Assembly: GCF_001428105.1 (NCBI RefSeq)
Contig: NZ_LMSJ01000001.1
Span: forward strand, 422,201-486,200
DNA: 64,000 bases
From: Paenibacillus sp. Soil766
GTDB taxonomy: Bacteria > Bacillota > Bacilli > Paenibacillales > NBRC-103111
Direction of reading: 5' to 3'
Part shown: in pieces, positions 1-9,841 of the stretch
Numbering within the stretch: position 1 is the stretch's first letter
Layout of the letters: every line of letters starts with the position of its first letter
Program-made: the position numbers and the translations under genes
The notes under the pieces: model-generated
Database searches by the model: none
What the model was told of the DNA's origin: nothing
Seen by the model: only the letters and a program-made list of their open reading frames with translations

Positions 1-38
1 ATAAAGCACACAGAACATGAGCGTTGACACGAGTGTCA

Positions 39-272
39 TCACGGGTCATGCAAGGATACATCTTTCCGCGTTTTCTTCAATGAGCGCAGATGCATCAGAA
101 TCTCATTTTCAATACAACGCGCCGCAAAAGTCGCCAACTTCGTGCCCTTATTCGGCGAGAAAGATTCGATAGCTTTGATCAATCCGATCGTCCCGATAGA
201 GATCAAATCCTCCAAATCTTCCCCCGTATTGTCGAATTTTTTGAGGTTGTGTACACGAAGCAACGTAATCAT
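39..272 (-). pseudogene. sigK: sigK fragment, copy A (sigma region 2 only)
   Basis: A 77-codon frame matches the central part of the mother-cell sporulation sigma factor SigK: the segments [39 protein letters not shown] and [13 protein letters not shown] are the conserved region 2 core. The N-terminal third and all of regions 3-4 are missing, and a TGA stop follows directly after HDP. No ribosome-binding site is visible before the ATG. Residues 3-77 are identical to copy B at 9842-10277, yet the DNA differs at 21 of about 226 positions, every one synonymous. The upstream limit of similarity (base 268) matches that of copy B (base 10267). It cannot be a complete sigma factor; it is either a remnant or a retained fragment. 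Confidence 0.75.
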
Positions 273-385
273 ACGTATAAAACATTGACTATGATAATTC
301 CCCAGGAATAAGAATCAAGTAGATTTAACGAATGGTCTCTTTTATGGCTCTACGTCTTTCGCTGAGAGTTGCTTTCTGATGTGGT

Positions 386-413
386 AAGAAAAAGTCCTAT
401 GTGACTTTTTCTT
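386..413 (-). terminator. Hairpin at the 3' end of the GH/sensor operon
   Basis: A perfect 11-bp inverted repeat (386-396 with 403-413, 6-nt loop) includes the TAG stop of the diguanylate cyclase gene in its loop. The distal arm on the minus strand is T-rich but no U-run follows, so termination may be incomplete. Confidence 0.6.
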
Positions 414-1287
414 TTTTATTGATATACATTCGATGATCCGCTTGGATAATTAATTCGCCTAAAGTTACGGGTATAGCCGGATTGTAATGAAATAATCCAA
501 GACTAATCGAAAGGCGATAGATTCGGCCAGCGCTCAAATTAAAACTGTGTAACCTTTGATGGATTTTCAAGATGATTTCCTGTTCAAATGCATCTAAACT
601 CCATGAATGTCCCTGAGTCTCCGGTAAAACCACGGTGAATTCATCTCCACCCATACGAGATATAATATCGGAATCGCGGAAAACTTCTTTCAAAATATTC
701 GCCGTATCCATTAAGGCCAAGTCCCCCATATGATGACCATAGGAATCATTGATTTGTTTCATACCATCCAGATCGGCAACAACCACATAAAAGCCTTTGC
801 CTTCCTGAGCATTCGCATTCATAAACTGCTGAGCTTGATTAAAAAATCCTCGACGATTATAGAGACTCGTCAGCTCATCGATAATCGATAAGTTATAAAG
901 CTCATCCTGAAGACGATGACGTTCTATAGCATAACGCATTGAACGCATAATCACCGAACTGTTGACTTGACCTTTAATTAAATAATCCTGAGCCCCATGT
1001 TGTACGGCGTTTAACGCAACCTCCTCATCGTCAAGTCCGGTCAGTACGACGATTGGGATTGCGGGCGCTTGTTCCCGAAAGTCGATGATAGTTTCCATAC
1101 CATGACTATCTGGAAGTGAGAGATCGAGCAAAACAACATCAAATGCATCTTTAGTAATTAGTTCAATACCTGTTTCCAACTGATCGACCCACTTCAACTC
1201 AACATTCAAATGATCGGTATCCGACAAAACTTCTCGAATCAATCGTGCATCTCCAGGATTATCTTCAATTAATAAAACCTTAATCAA
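397..1287 (-). CDS. Response regulator with GGDEF (diguanylate cyclase) output
   Basis: 296 residues. Residues 1-120 are a receiver domain with the acidic pair E8/D9, phosphoacceptor D55 and K105. Residues 130-290 are a GGDEF domain with an intact GGDEF signature at 213-217 and an RxxD inhibitory site (R204-D207) five residues upstream, so an active, product-inhibited diguanylate cyclase making c-di-GMP is expected in the cytoplasm. The start is a TTG (1285-1287) preceded by GGAGG at 8 nt. It lies 5 nt after the single-domain response regulator and is the last gene of a five-gene operon with a kinase and an orphan binding protein. The likely phosphodonor is the adjacent kinase, directly or through the Rcp1-like regulator; that link is inferred. 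Confidence 0.9.
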   Translation of the reverse strand: MIKVLLIEDNPGDARLIREVLSDTDHLNVELKWVDQLETGIELITKDAFDVVLLDLSLPDSHGMETIIDFREQAPAIPIVVLTGLDDEEVALNAVQHGAQDYLIKGQVNSSVIMRSMRYAIERHRLQDELYNLSIIDELTSLYNRRGFFNQAQQFMNANAQEGKGFYVVVADLDGMKQINDSYGHHMGDLALMDTANILKEVFRDSDIISRMGGDEFTVVLPETQGHSWSLDAFEQEIILKIHQRLHSFNLSAGRIYRLSISLGLFHYNPAIPVTLGELIIQADHRMYINKKEKVT

Positions 1288-1292
1288 TCGTT

Positions 1293-1739
1293 TTACCTCC
1301 TAGGTAGCTTCACAATCGTTAGCCAAAAATTTTCAATTGATCGCACAACTGTTAGAAACTGCTCTAGGTTGACAGGCTTGGTGATATAACAATTCGCATG
1401 TAGATCATATGCTCTTAAGATGTCTTGTTCGGCTTCGGAAGTTGTTAAAATAATGACTGGAATATATTTCAACAATGGATCCTTTTTGATTTCGGCAAGA
1501 ACTTCGGTGCCATTGATTTTAGGAAGATTTAAATCTAATAATATAATGTCCGGCACAATCGCATCTCGATAGCTGCCTTCGCGCCTGAGATAAGCCAAAG
1601 CCTCCTCGCCATCTTCAACAACACTTAAATTATTGTGTATTTTCCCTTCCTTCAACACTTCGACAATCAAACGAATATCTCCGGGGTTATCTTCCACTAA
1701 TAAAATTTCTACATTTTGACTCATCTTATTATCGATCAT
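1293..1739 (-). CDS. Single-domain response regulator, Rcp1-like
   Basis: 148 residues from the ATG at 1739, chosen because GGGAG lies 10 nt upstream; this start leaves 1 nt between it and the kinase stop. The whole protein is a receiver domain with E16/D17, phosphoacceptor D69 in LLDLNLP, T/S at LTTS and K in ITKPV. The NPGD motif after the acidic pair and the loop insertion before D69 resemble the Rcp1 group that partners with phytochrome-type kinases carrying the [10 protein letters not shown]-box, which is the H-box of the neighbouring kinase. No output domain is present, so it probably passes phosphate on or acts by protein contact. Partner assignment rests on gene order and family knowledge. 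Confidence 0.88.
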   Translation of the reverse strand: MIDNKMSQNVEILLVEDNPGDIRLIVEVLKEGKIHNNLSVVEDGEEALAYLRREGSYRDAIVPDIILLDLNLPKINGTEVLAEIKKDPLLKYIPVIILTTSEAEQDILRAYDLHANCYITKPVNLEQFLTVVRSIENFWLTIVKLPRR

Positions 1740-1740
1740 G

Positions 1741-3543
1741 TTACATATTCTCCCTGTCTTGTAGCTTGAAGTAGAAGGTTGTTGATTGACCCGCTTCCGA
1801 CTCAACCCATATTTTCCCACCATGGCGTTCAACAATTTTTTTACAAATAGATAACCCTATACCCGTGCCCTGGTATTTTGTTTTATTATGGAGCCTTTGA
1901 AAAATGAGGAAAATGCGGTCCCGATACTTCAGGTCAAAACCAATCCCGTTATCACGAACTGAAAATAACCGCTCTTTGCCCTGTTGTTTAATTCCGATAT
2001 GAATGACGGGCGAGCGATTGGCATCACGAAACTTAATGGCATTACCAATTAAGTTTTGCAATAATTGCACCATTTGTGTAGAATCCGCAAGCAAAGTAGG
2101 CATAGGATCATGAGTGACCAACGCATCACTTTCTTGAATCGCGTGCTGTAGATTCGTCAATACATGTTGCAGCACCACTTCAAAATCAACAGACTTAAGC
2201 TCCTTCCCCTTCGTACCTACTCTGGAAAAAGCCAATAAATCGTTGATCAAATTCTGCATGCGCTGCGCACCATCCACTGCGTAATGAATAAAATCATCCG
2301 CATCCTGATCTAATTTACCTTGGTAACGCTTCGCCAATAACTGCACATAACTGGCTACCATTCGTAAAGGCTCTTGTAAATCATGCGAAGCGACATAAGC
2401 AAATTGCTCCAATTCCGCATTGGAACCCGCCAAGTCTTCCTTTTGCTGCTTTAGCTCAATCTCATTGTCTTGAATATTTTGCGACATTTGGTTAAATGCC
2501 TCACATAACTGCAACAACTCGACGGGTGCGGACTTCATACTGGTGTAATCGATTTTATACTTATAATCTCCTTGCTTCAGTCGCTGAACCCCTTTCAATA
2601 AATGCTGAACGGGATGTTCAATGTGATGTGATATTCGCAACATCGCGATAAATCCAAATGTAAGCACGATACAAATGATTATAATCATAACAATTAATTG
2701 CCTGTTAAAGGTTCGATACACTTCATTCCGCTCAATTTCGTTAACAGCAATCCATTTTCCGTTATTCACCAATTGATACGTACCAAAAACTTGCATGTCA
2801 CGGTAATTCTCATAAGTCGAGGTTGCTTCTATCCCCTGCTTCGCGCGTTCCAGAATATCGCTATTCAACTGAAACTCCAATGGTTTCCAATTCCCCTGGA
2901 ACCGCGATTCAGTGATTAAATAGCCGTTTCGATCAATTAAATACGATTCACCGCTGTCTCCATAGCGAAATTGCGCCATAAGCTGCTCGATTGTCTTTAG
3001 CGTAACCGTTCCATAGATGACTCCCTCAAATTGGTTCTTAATATTCATAACAGGAGCAGAAAATAAAATCATAGGTTGGTTGGTAACCTTACCCAAAAGC
3101 ACATTAGAGATATATTCGTGCCCTTTTGCGGCTTCTTCCAAATAGGTTCGTTCGGTGATATAGACACCAATTTGGTTCATTGTGCTAAATTCCACAATAC
3201 CTTCTTTATTGGCAAAAGAAACCGCTTCAAACTCCTGTTGATGAGAAGCAAAAAATTTAAGGTTATTTTGAATATTATCGAGATCAAGCTCTGTGGTCGA
3301 TTGCAAATTTGCTAGATTTCGAATTTCAGAAGCTCTGGTAGCTACCCAGCTATCTATGGCTGTTTGCTGGATCGCACTATCCTTTCGCATTGAACTCATC
3401 TGATTGTTCTCAGTTTGGCGATACTGTAGAAAGGAATAAGATGAAATCGTTAACAGTCCAACCATAAGCACCAAGGATATTCCAAAAAAACGCAATCGTG
3501 TTTTTAAGCTTTGGAGTCGAAGTAATCGCAATAAGGAGTTCAT
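1741..3543 (-). CDS. Membrane sensor histidine kinase (Cache-HAMP-HisKA-HATPase)
   Basis: 600 residues. One membrane helix at about 18-38, an extracytoplasmic region of about 240 residues with Cache-type features, a second helix at about 283-303, HAMP to about 355, a short coiled coil, then HisKA with H387 in [10 protein letters not shown] and a HATPase domain to the end (NAIKFRD, DNGIGFD, GTGIGLS). The H-box is of the type found in phytochrome-like kinases. It starts 13 nt after the upstream solute-binding lipoprotein and is followed by two response regulators. The arrangement suggests that a sugar-loaded binding protein or a free glycan fragment is sensed outside and relayed to c-di-GMP synthesis; the ligand is unknown. 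Confidence 0.9.
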   Translation of the reverse strand: MNSLLRLLRLQSLKTRLRFFGISLVLMVGLLTISSYSFLQYRQTENNQMSSMRKDSAIQQTAIDSWVATRASEIRNLANLQSTTELDLDNIQNNLKFFASHQQEFEAVSFANKEGIVEFSTMNQIGVYITERTYLEEAAKGHEYISNVLLGKVTNQPMILFSAPVMNIKNQFEGVIYGTVTLKTIEQLMAQFRYGDSGESYLIDRNGYLITESRFQGNWKPLEFQLNSDILERAKQGIEATSTYENYRDMQVFGTYQLVNNGKWIAVNEIERNEVYRTFNRQLIVMIIIICIVLTFGFIAMLRISHHIEHPVQHLLKGVQRLKQGDYKYKIDYTSMKSAPVELLQLCEAFNQMSQNIQDNEIELKQQKEDLAGSNAELEQFAYVASHDLQEPLRMVASYVQLLAKRYQGKLDQDADDFIHYAVDGAQRMQNLINDLLAFSRVGTKGKELKSVDFEVVLQHVLTNLQHAIQESDALVTHDPMPTLLADSTQMVQLLQNLIGNAIKFRDANRSPVIHIGIKQQGKERLFSVRDNGIGFDLKYRDRIFLIFQRLHNKTKYQGTGIGLSICKKIVERHGGKIWVESEAGQSTTFYFKLQDRENM

Positions 3544-3556
3544 TGATCCTTCACCA

Positions 3557-4843
3557 TCAATCTAGAATAAGGGTCGCCTTATCCTTTATATAATTCACAT
3601 CGGCCTCTTTCAATTCATTTTGCAGCTCTTTCCCCGATAAAATATGAGTTAAAGCTGCATTAATAGCATTATTCGCTGAATCTGTAAATAAATGTCCCGG
3701 GTTGATTGACGTTGGATAAAGCTGCAGTGCTTTCTGAACATCCTTCATCGCTGGATTTGAGTAATCGGCAATCACATCTTTAAAAGCAGATAAAGCAACA
3801 TTTTTGCTGTAAATCGCCAGCATGTCTTTATCGAGCAGAAGGGACAATAGATATTTAGCTTTTACAGGGTATACTGTCTTCGCATTAATGGATACTTGCT
3901 TGTCCGGCGCCGCTGGCATAACTGTTTTTCCATTCTGATCCGGCAAGGCGAAAAAACCCATTTTGAAATCAGTCGTCTTACTATCTACTACCCCGGGCGT
4001 CCAACTCCCCATCAACTGCATGGCGCCTTTTCCATCAATAAATTGCTGAGTAGATTCCTCATAGCCTATATGTAAAGCATCCGGATTAAAAAAGCCTTTG
4101 TGTGCAAGATCAGAAAATTTCTGCATAGCGTTATTGACTTCAGGACCGTCAATTTTGACTTTCCCCGCATATAAATCCAATTCAAAATTAGGGTTTTGGA
4201 GAAACTCTGACGTTGCGGCAATGGGCAGGTAAACGCCCTGAATCGTCCATACATCTTTAAACCCGCCTATGATTGGCGATAACCCAGCCTGCTTAATCTT
4301 GCCGTTCAACGCCATAAATTGATCCCATGTTTTTGGCGGCTCCAATTGCAGACGTTCAAAAATTGTTTTATTGTAATACACGCCGAAGGTACTTACATCC
4401 AGCGCTGCGCCGTAGGTTTTCCCTTTGTAGGCTACAGTTTGCTTCGCAGAATCAATCATACGCTGGACCCATGGTTGATCCGATAAATCCAACAGGTAGC
4501 CGGCTTTGGCATAATCTTTAATTTTTTGATTAAATAGGATATCAGCGGCTTGATCTGTTTTTAACTCGTTATCCGTAACCTCTGCAAACGTTTTTGGATC
4601 CAATCTATCCCACTTGATTGTAGCGTTCGGATATTTCGCTTTGAACTTCTTTTCTACCTCATCAAAGTATCCGTTTTTATCTTCCGCCCAATAGGATACG
4701 CGCAGCGTAAACACTTCATCTGTCCGATCATTCTGTATCTGATCTTGTTCTTTGGATAGACTTGTTTGCTTCGGTGCTTTGCTGCATCCTGCTGTTGTTA
4801 TAACAGCGCATACTACGGTCAAAACAATGATCCATTTACGCAT
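3557..4843 (-). CDS. Orphan extracellular sugar-binding lipoprotein (family 1 SBP)
   Basis: 428 residues with an N-terminal lipoprotein signal ending TTAGC (Cys20 region), then a family 1 solute-binding fold (LRVSYWAEDKNG, KDVWTIQGVYLP, FIDGKGAMQLMGSWTPG). The ATG is preceded by AGGAG at 7 nt. No permease gene is in the operon: the gene before it encodes a secreted beta-helix enzyme and the gene after it a Cache kinase. This suggests a sensory role (binding protein presenting ligand to the kinase), or use of permeases encoded elsewhere. The ligand cannot be read from sequence. Confidence 0.88.
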   Translation of the reverse strand: MRKWIIVLTVVCAVITTAGCSKAPKQTSLSKEQDQIQNDRTDEVFTLRVSYWAEDKNGYFDEVEKKFKAKYPNATIKWDRLDPKTFAEVTDNELKTDQAADILFNQKIKDYAKAGYLLDLSDQPWVQRMIDSAKQTVAYKGKTYGAALDVSTFGVYYNKTIFERLQLEPPKTWDQFMALNGKIKQAGLSPIIGGFKDVWTIQGVYLPIAATSEFLQNPNFELDLYAGKVKIDGPEVNNAMQKFSDLAHKGFFNPDALHIGYEESTQQFIDGKGAMQLMGSWTPGVVDSKTTDFKMGFFALPDQNGKTVMPAAPDKQVSINAKTVYPVKAKYLLSLLLDKDMLAIYSKNVALSAFKDVIADYSNPAMKDVQKALQLYPTSINPGHLFTDSANNAINAALTHILSGKELQNELKEADVNYIKDKATLILD

Positions 4844-4857
4844 CCGCTCACTCCTAA

Positions 4858-7800
4858 TTAGTTATAAACTTCAAACTCATAAATTCTGGCGTAGCCGTCA
4901 AACCCTGTCTGAGTGCCTTGTGTTATGTACAATCTGACGTATCTTCCGGTTGCGTTTACATTACGATCCGTTGAATTGGCTGTGTTCCCCGTCACGGTAT
5001 CGACATCGGTGAAATTAGTACCATCATTGCTCACCTGCAATTTGTAATCCTTCGTATTCAAATTAGCAGACTCTCCATTCACTGCAGCATGTTTGACGAC
5101 CCAGCGGCTAATGTTAGTCATATATCCAAGATCAATCTTTAACCAATTTGGCGATGCCGCGATCGATGCCCATTTAGTTCCAGTTGAACCGTCCACAGCA
5201 TATTGCGGCGCTTCATTCGACAAATTATACGCGTTTGATGTAGCCGTCATGTTCAGCGCGGCATTTCCGCTGGCTGTACCATATACTTCAATTTCTTGAA
5301 TTCTTGCATATCCATCATAACCAAGTTGTGTGCCTTGTGTTATATATAGTCTAACATATCTTGCGTTTGTATTGATGACACGATCTGTTATATTTGTCGA
5401 ATTTCCTGTTACCGTGTCGACATCTGTAAAATTGATGCCATCATTGCTTACCTGCAGCTTAAAATCCCTTGTGTTATAAATCGTAGATTCTCCACTTGCT
5501 CCTGCGTGTTTAACGACCCAACGTTTCAAATGGTAGGATTGACCTAAATCGATTTTCAGCCAGTTGGGTGAAGCCGCAACAGACGCCCATTTCGTATTCA
5601 ACGCGCCATCGTTTACATATTGCGGGGCTTCATTCGCTAAATTATAGGCATTCGCTGTAGCTGTTCGATTCATAGCAACGTTAGTCAAGCCATAGACTTC
5701 AAAATCAACAATTCGTGTTGTGCTAGCCCCATCCTGCTGACCCGCTGTTACATAAAGGCGAACATATCTGCCGTTCGTGGATACATTGCGATCCGTGAGA
5801 TTGGTCGTATTGCCTGCTACCCAGTCAACATCGTTAAAATTCGTACCGTCGCTGCTAATTTGCAGCTTATAATCTTTTGTATTATAAGAACTGGATTCTC
5901 CGTTATAACCTGCATGTTTGACGACCCAACGGCTTATATCATAGGAGGCTCCCAAATCAACTTGCAGCCAATTAGGCGCTGCCGCAGTCGAAACCCATTT
6001 CGATGTGCCCATGCCATCTACAGCGTGATTAGGCGTATCTCCACCCAAAGAGCTATTGCTGGTTGCCGTTTTATTTTGCGAAATTGGGAGGGAGTATACG
6101 CTCATGTCCTTGTCGTACACGTTGATAGTGCCGCCGCCAATACTAACGCTTTTGACAATATTCCCCCAAAGTAAAGAATCATAGATGTTTAAAGTACCGC
6201 TAAAAGATGATGTCGTTCGCACATAGTTTTGCGTTGTACTGCTTCCGGCCTGAAGCCCAATCATCTGGATTGTTCCCCCACCTTCAACGGAAACATTCGG
6301 GCCGGAAGAAGTGTCGACAGAAGGTAAATAAAATGTTGCATTTTGCGGTCCTGCGCCCGCACCTTCTTTGATGGTGCGAATGCCAGATTTCACACCGAAG
6401 GAATCAACAGCGAATGTTTCGAGGTCATTGCCATTGCCGATCGTCAGTGTATCCGTGTTAGCCAGTGTGTAGTTCATTGCATGTGTAAAGCCATATGTAT
6501 GCGGACTATTATTATGTTTCGATTGAAAATGAATGCCGAACGTGGATACTGTCTGCTCCACCCAGCCGCGCTGTGTTCCGCCGCCCACATAAACTGCTTT
6601 TTTGGCAGCATTAATCCAATTGCCGGAAACGACAAAATCATTCGATGCCGTCGTGGCGAAATCAGCACCGTTATAGCTATTTTCAAGCTCGACATATTTC
6701 ATCCAGGAGCCTGAGCCTGCACTGCGAACAGCATACGGATATGTATGAATCGGATATAGTGTTCTCAAATCGGAAGGAACATTCGTGTCACTGCCATTCA
6801 CAAAGCCTTGCTCAGGATGAAAGATTGTTAAACCGCGAACACCCGCGTTCGCATTCAACGTAATGAAAGCTGTCGCCGTATCAGGCGTAGCTGTATCCTT
6901 GCCGTCATATGCAAGAAGTACAGTTGTATCTAAATTTTCATGTGCATGCAAGAAGTCGTAGCTGCCTCGCAGTTCAACACCGCTTGGAACATTCAATGTT
7001 GTTGAGATTTTGTACGAACCGGGAGGCAGAAATACGGTTCCTCCTCCGGCACTTCCTGCGTCGGTTAGTGCAGTCTGGATTGCTGTGCGGTCATCGGTAA
7101 TCCCGTTCCCCGCAGCATTGTACGGCGCATTTTTTACATTATAAAAATTCGTATCGCTTGTGGGCTTTTTTGCGGGAGCAAACGTATAATACTGTCCGCG
7201 AGCTTGCCACACCTGGTCGAGATTAAGAAATTCACCAACTTCTGGACGCAAATAATCCTGTTGCACAGACGCATTTATTTTCGACATTGCTCCATAAGAA
7301 CCGTTAGAGGTTGGTGGACCCTGCTCCATCAAAATCCCCATTTTGGCATCGTTAACGCTAATATCGTACATCGTTAAACCATCGTTTTTCCACAGCTTCA
7401 TCCCATACAAGTATGAATTTGTGTACGTTTTAATATACCCGGTTTGTGAGCTGTCCGGTTTATTTGTTATCGCTGAAGGCGCATTTTTCCATATTCCCGT
7501 ATCCATAAACACATTCGTCACATACGAATATTCATAATTGCCATCCAACGTAATGCCTTGAAACAAAAAGGTTCCGTAGACATTACTAATATTCGTGCCG
7601 CTAGCTGATGAAAAATTGATGCCTTTAAAAGAATTATAGAACGTCACATTCGCCACATTCGCCGCAAAAGAATTCGAATCAATAGTGTACGGATAAGTGG
7701 TAGGCGTAAACACGCCGCCCGTATAGCTGCCTTGATTCGGATACCAAATACTAAGATTGCGAACGGTCGTATTCGGCGCGTTCAAAGAAATCGCCGATGT

Positions 7801-8724
7801 CGTCGTGCTGTAAGCAGCCAGTACCGTACCTGCTGCAGGCGTGCCATCGAGAGGACTTTTCCAATCCCCGCGCAATGTTACATTGGTTGGAATCGACAAG
7901 CCGCCGTTCAATCGATAAGTCCCGGCTGGCAGGAAAACGACACCTCCGCCCATTTCCCGCGCTTGGTTAAGAGCCGTCTGAATCGTTGCTGTTGCATCAT
8001 TCGTCCCTGTTGTATCTGCGCTTACCGTCACATTGGCTACAACCACCTCGTCTGAGGTCAGTAAGCCGGTTTTAATCGTTGGAGAAGGATACGTAGGTGC
8101 AGTCCCTCTCTTCGTAAACGTAATACTGTCCAAGTACGTCGCCGGATCCGGACCGCTAAATTCAATGGTCAACACATGTGTCCCCGTGCTCAAATTAACG
8201 GGCATCGGCACTGTATAGTCTTGGAAAGTTGTGCCTGTTATCGCAGGCGTCGAGCCTAGCTGAATCCCGTCTATAAGAGCAGTAATCGTCGATTTCGTTG
8301 TCGTACTGCCCATTTTGGCACGGAATTTGATATCATGCCAGCCGGCATTCGCGCTGCTGACATTCACCGTATATTTCAGATATTCGCTTACGTACCCCGC
8401 TGTTGGCGATCCGCTGACCTGATCATTGGAACTTACTATGTAGCGATAGGTTACCGAATTAATCACTTCTTTAAAGATATCAAGATTCTGCACATCCCGA
8501 TAAGTCGTATCGCGAGAAATTTGCGAGGACGGATGCGCATAATAAACATCATTTATTGCGCCACTATTAAAATCCTCCGCCTCGAACGTCCCAGGTACAT
8601 TGATCGTCGACAAAGGTGTTCCATCCGAAGCATACGCGACTTGCGGCATCATCCATGGAAACAAACTCGAAACCAAAAAGAAACTCAAAACAACAAGACA
8701 AACTTTATATTTCTGACTAAACAT
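4858..8724 (-). CDS. Secreted double beta-helix glycan enzyme with CBM and three F5/8C domains
   Basis: About 1288 residues from the ATG at 8724, preferred over 8745 because AAGGAA precedes it. A Sec signal ends near PQVAYA. Next comes a CBM6/35-like beta-sandwich (starting FEAEDF), then two pectate-lyase-3/GH55-type beta-helix modules, each opening with a D-x-T-A-x-I-Q-x-A-L segment and a GGGxVFLPxGxY motif. The C-terminus carries three tandem F5/8 type C (CBM32-like) domains of about 135 residues, each with a KWxSxAAxPNWLxxDLG core and ending in FEVYG/N. The twin-helix layout recalls GH55 beta-1,3-glucanases, but the catalytic residue could not be assigned, so pectate or other lyase activity is possible. 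It is the first gene of the operon, 14 nt before the binding protein. Confidence 0.85.
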   Translation of the reverse strand: MFSQKYKVCLVVLSFFLVSSLFPWMMPQVAYASDGTPLSTINVPGTFEAEDFNSGAINDVYYAHPSSQISRDTTYRDVQNLDIFKEVINSVTYRYIVSSNDQVSGSPTAGYVSEYLKYTVNVSSANAGWHDIKFRAKMGSTTTKSTITALIDGIQLGSTPAITGTTFQDYTVPMPVNLSTGTHVLTIEFSGPDPATYLDSITFTKRGTAPTYPSPTIKTGLLTSDEVVVANVTVSADTTGTNDATATIQTALNQAREMGGGVVFLPAGTYRLNGGLSIPTNVTLRGDWKSPLDGTPAAGTVLAAYSTTTSAISLNAPNTTVRNLSIWYPNQGSYTGGVFTPTTYPYTIDSNSFAANVANVTFYNSFKGINFSSASGTNISNVYGTFLFQGITLDGNYEYSYVTNVFMDTGIWKNAPSAITNKPDSSQTGYIKTYTNSYLYGMKLWKNDGLTMYDISVNDAKMGILMEQGPPTSNGSYGAMSKINASVQQDYLRPEVGEFLNLDQVWQARGQYYTFAPAKKPTSDTNFYNVKNAPYNAAGNGITDDRTAIQTALTDAGSAGGGTVFLPPGSYKISTTLNVPSGVELRGSYDFLHAHENLDTTVLLAYDGKDTATPDTATAFITLNANAGVRGLTIFHPEQGFVNGSDTNVPSDLRTLYPIHTYPYAVRSAGSGSWMKYVELENSYNGADFATTASNDFVVSGNWINAAKKAVYVGGGTQRGWVEQTVSTFGIHFQSKHNNSPHTYGFTHAMNYTLANTDTLTIGNGNDLETFAVDSFGVKSGIRTIKEGAGAGPQNATFYLPSVDTSSGPNVSVEGGGTIQMIGLQAGSSTTQNYVRTTSSFSGTLNIYDSLLWGNIVKSVSIGGGTINVYDKDMSVYSLPISQNKTATSNSSLGGDTPNHAVDGMGTSKWVSTAAAPNWLQVDLGASYDISRWVVKHAGYNGESSSYNTKDYKLQISSDGTNFNDVDWVAGNTTNLTDRNVSTNGRYVRLYVTAGQQDGASTTRIVDFEVYGLTNVAMNRTATANAYNLANEAPQYVNDGALNTKWASVAASPNWLKIDLGQSYHLKRWVVKHAGASGESTIYNTRDFKLQVSNDGINFTDVDTVTGNSTNITDRVINTNARYVRLYITQGTQLGYDGYARIQEIEVYGTASGNAALNMTATSNAYNLSNEAPQYAVDGSTGTKWASIAASPNWLKIDLGYMTNISRWVVKHAAVNGESANLNTKDYKLQVSNDGTNFTDVDTVTGNTANSTDRNVNATGRYVRLYITQGTQTGFDGYARIYEFEVYN

Positions 8725-9116
8725 GTTATCAATTCCTTTCGACATTTTATGGTTCAGTATTCATGTATTAAGTTGCAGCAAGAAGAGCCGAGTTAACCCC
8801 AAGATAAATTTAGGTCTAATTACCTATGAATATATTACCACAAACAAACTGGATGTTTAATAAAAAACAACAAATTTCGCATTGCTCCACTGATTTTTGC
8901 CATCTTAACTATTAAGGAAGCCTTTCATTTAGAGTACGTAGCAAGAATTAAAATATATGGAATATCCTTCCACACTATATAGGACGGTTCCCATGCATTT
9001 ATTAAGTATACCACCTCATGAATCCGCCATTATTAATTAAAATATTGACAAGCTATTAGCTGGAATAGCGGGGAAGGTTGCCAAATTCAGGATAAGCCAT
9101 TTGAGAACTTTAATAA
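8725..9116. other. Intergenic region before the beta-helix enzyme operon
   Basis: About 390 AT-rich bases without a convincing reading frame. It should hold the promoter of the minus-strand operon. The best -10-like box is a TAATAT near 8830 with a weak -35, so no promoter is called. Nothing else recognisable was seen. Confidence 0.5.
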
Positions 9117-9136
9117 CCCTACGATTTCTCGTAGGG
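9117..9136 (-). terminator. Hairpin downstream of ABC-ATPase remnant 1
   Basis: An 8-bp perfect stem (CCCTACGA/TCGTAGGG, loop TTTC). Related hairpins follow the two other ATPase remnants at 21877-21900 and 42871-42895, so this appears to be the native terminator of that gene family. The U-tract is poor here. Confidence 0.55.
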
Positions 9137-9171
9137 CTCTGTATCAATTTTCGTTTACTTAAAATCTCATT

Positions 9172-9841
9172 TTAATGAACCAACCTACCATCCCTAAACC
9201 GCACAACCCGCTTCGCCTGCTCCGCAACGTTGCCGGTCATGCGTAATCACAATAATCGTGCGACCCTGCTCATTCAACTGCCTGAAAATATCCATGATCT
9301 CCGCGCCCGTCTTCGAATCCAGCGCCCCCGTTGGCTCATCCGCCAGAATGATCGGCGGATCGCCTGCCAACGTGCGTGCAATCGCAACGCGCTGCTGCTG
9401 TCCTCCGGATAGCTCCGAAGGATAGTGCTTTCTGCGATCTAACAAATCGACGGCTTCCAGCGCTTGTAAAACTAACAGCTCTCGTTGTTTTCTCGATAAT
9501 CCCCGATAAATCAAAGGTAACTCCACATTCTCATAAGCACTCAACCTCGGAAGTAAGTTGAAGTTCTGGAAAACGAACCCTATTTTTCGATTCCTGATTT
9601 CTGCCAGCTGCGAATCCTTCATGGCGTGAATTTGCTTCACATCGAGGGTGTAGATACCTTCTTCAGAGAAGTCCAAGCAGCCGATAATATTCATCAGCGT
9701 GGACTTCCCGTACCCCGACGGCCCTATAACGGCAACAAACTCGCCTTGCATGATGTCTAACATTATGTCATCCAATGCTCGAATCGTCTCGCCGCCCATA
9801 TGATAAAATTTACTAACATGCTCAATTTGGATTAAGGCTGT
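9172..9841 (-). pseudogene. MacB/LolD-type ABC transporter ATPase, remnant 1
   Basis: The frame reads a nearly complete MacB-type ATPase: the family start [12 protein letters not shown], Walker A GPSGYGKST (Tyr where Ser is usual), Q-loop FQNFNLLPRL, signature [15 protein letters not shown], Walker B ILADEP and H-loop THDR. One extra base after THDRQ, compared with the copy at 42918, shifts the last about 18 codons; in the restored frame they end at a TAA at 9172. The 5' end is fused to sigK DNA at 9841/9842 and the ATG is gone. Intact members export peptides or antibiotics together with an FtsX-like permease, which is absent here. Confidence 0.8.

Noticed and set aside
25..38. TGACAC-GA-GTGTCA palindrome beside sigK copy A
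   Set aside because: Only 6 bp per arm at the window edge; no promoter or gene context to judge it.
6343..6714. 123-codon plus-strand frame
   Set aside because: Antisense to the beta-helix domain; composition is unlike a real protein.
9172..9841. ABC ATPase as a functional gene
   Set aside because: It lost its start codon by fusion to sigK, has a 3' frameshift relative to its paralogue, and lacks any partner permease.
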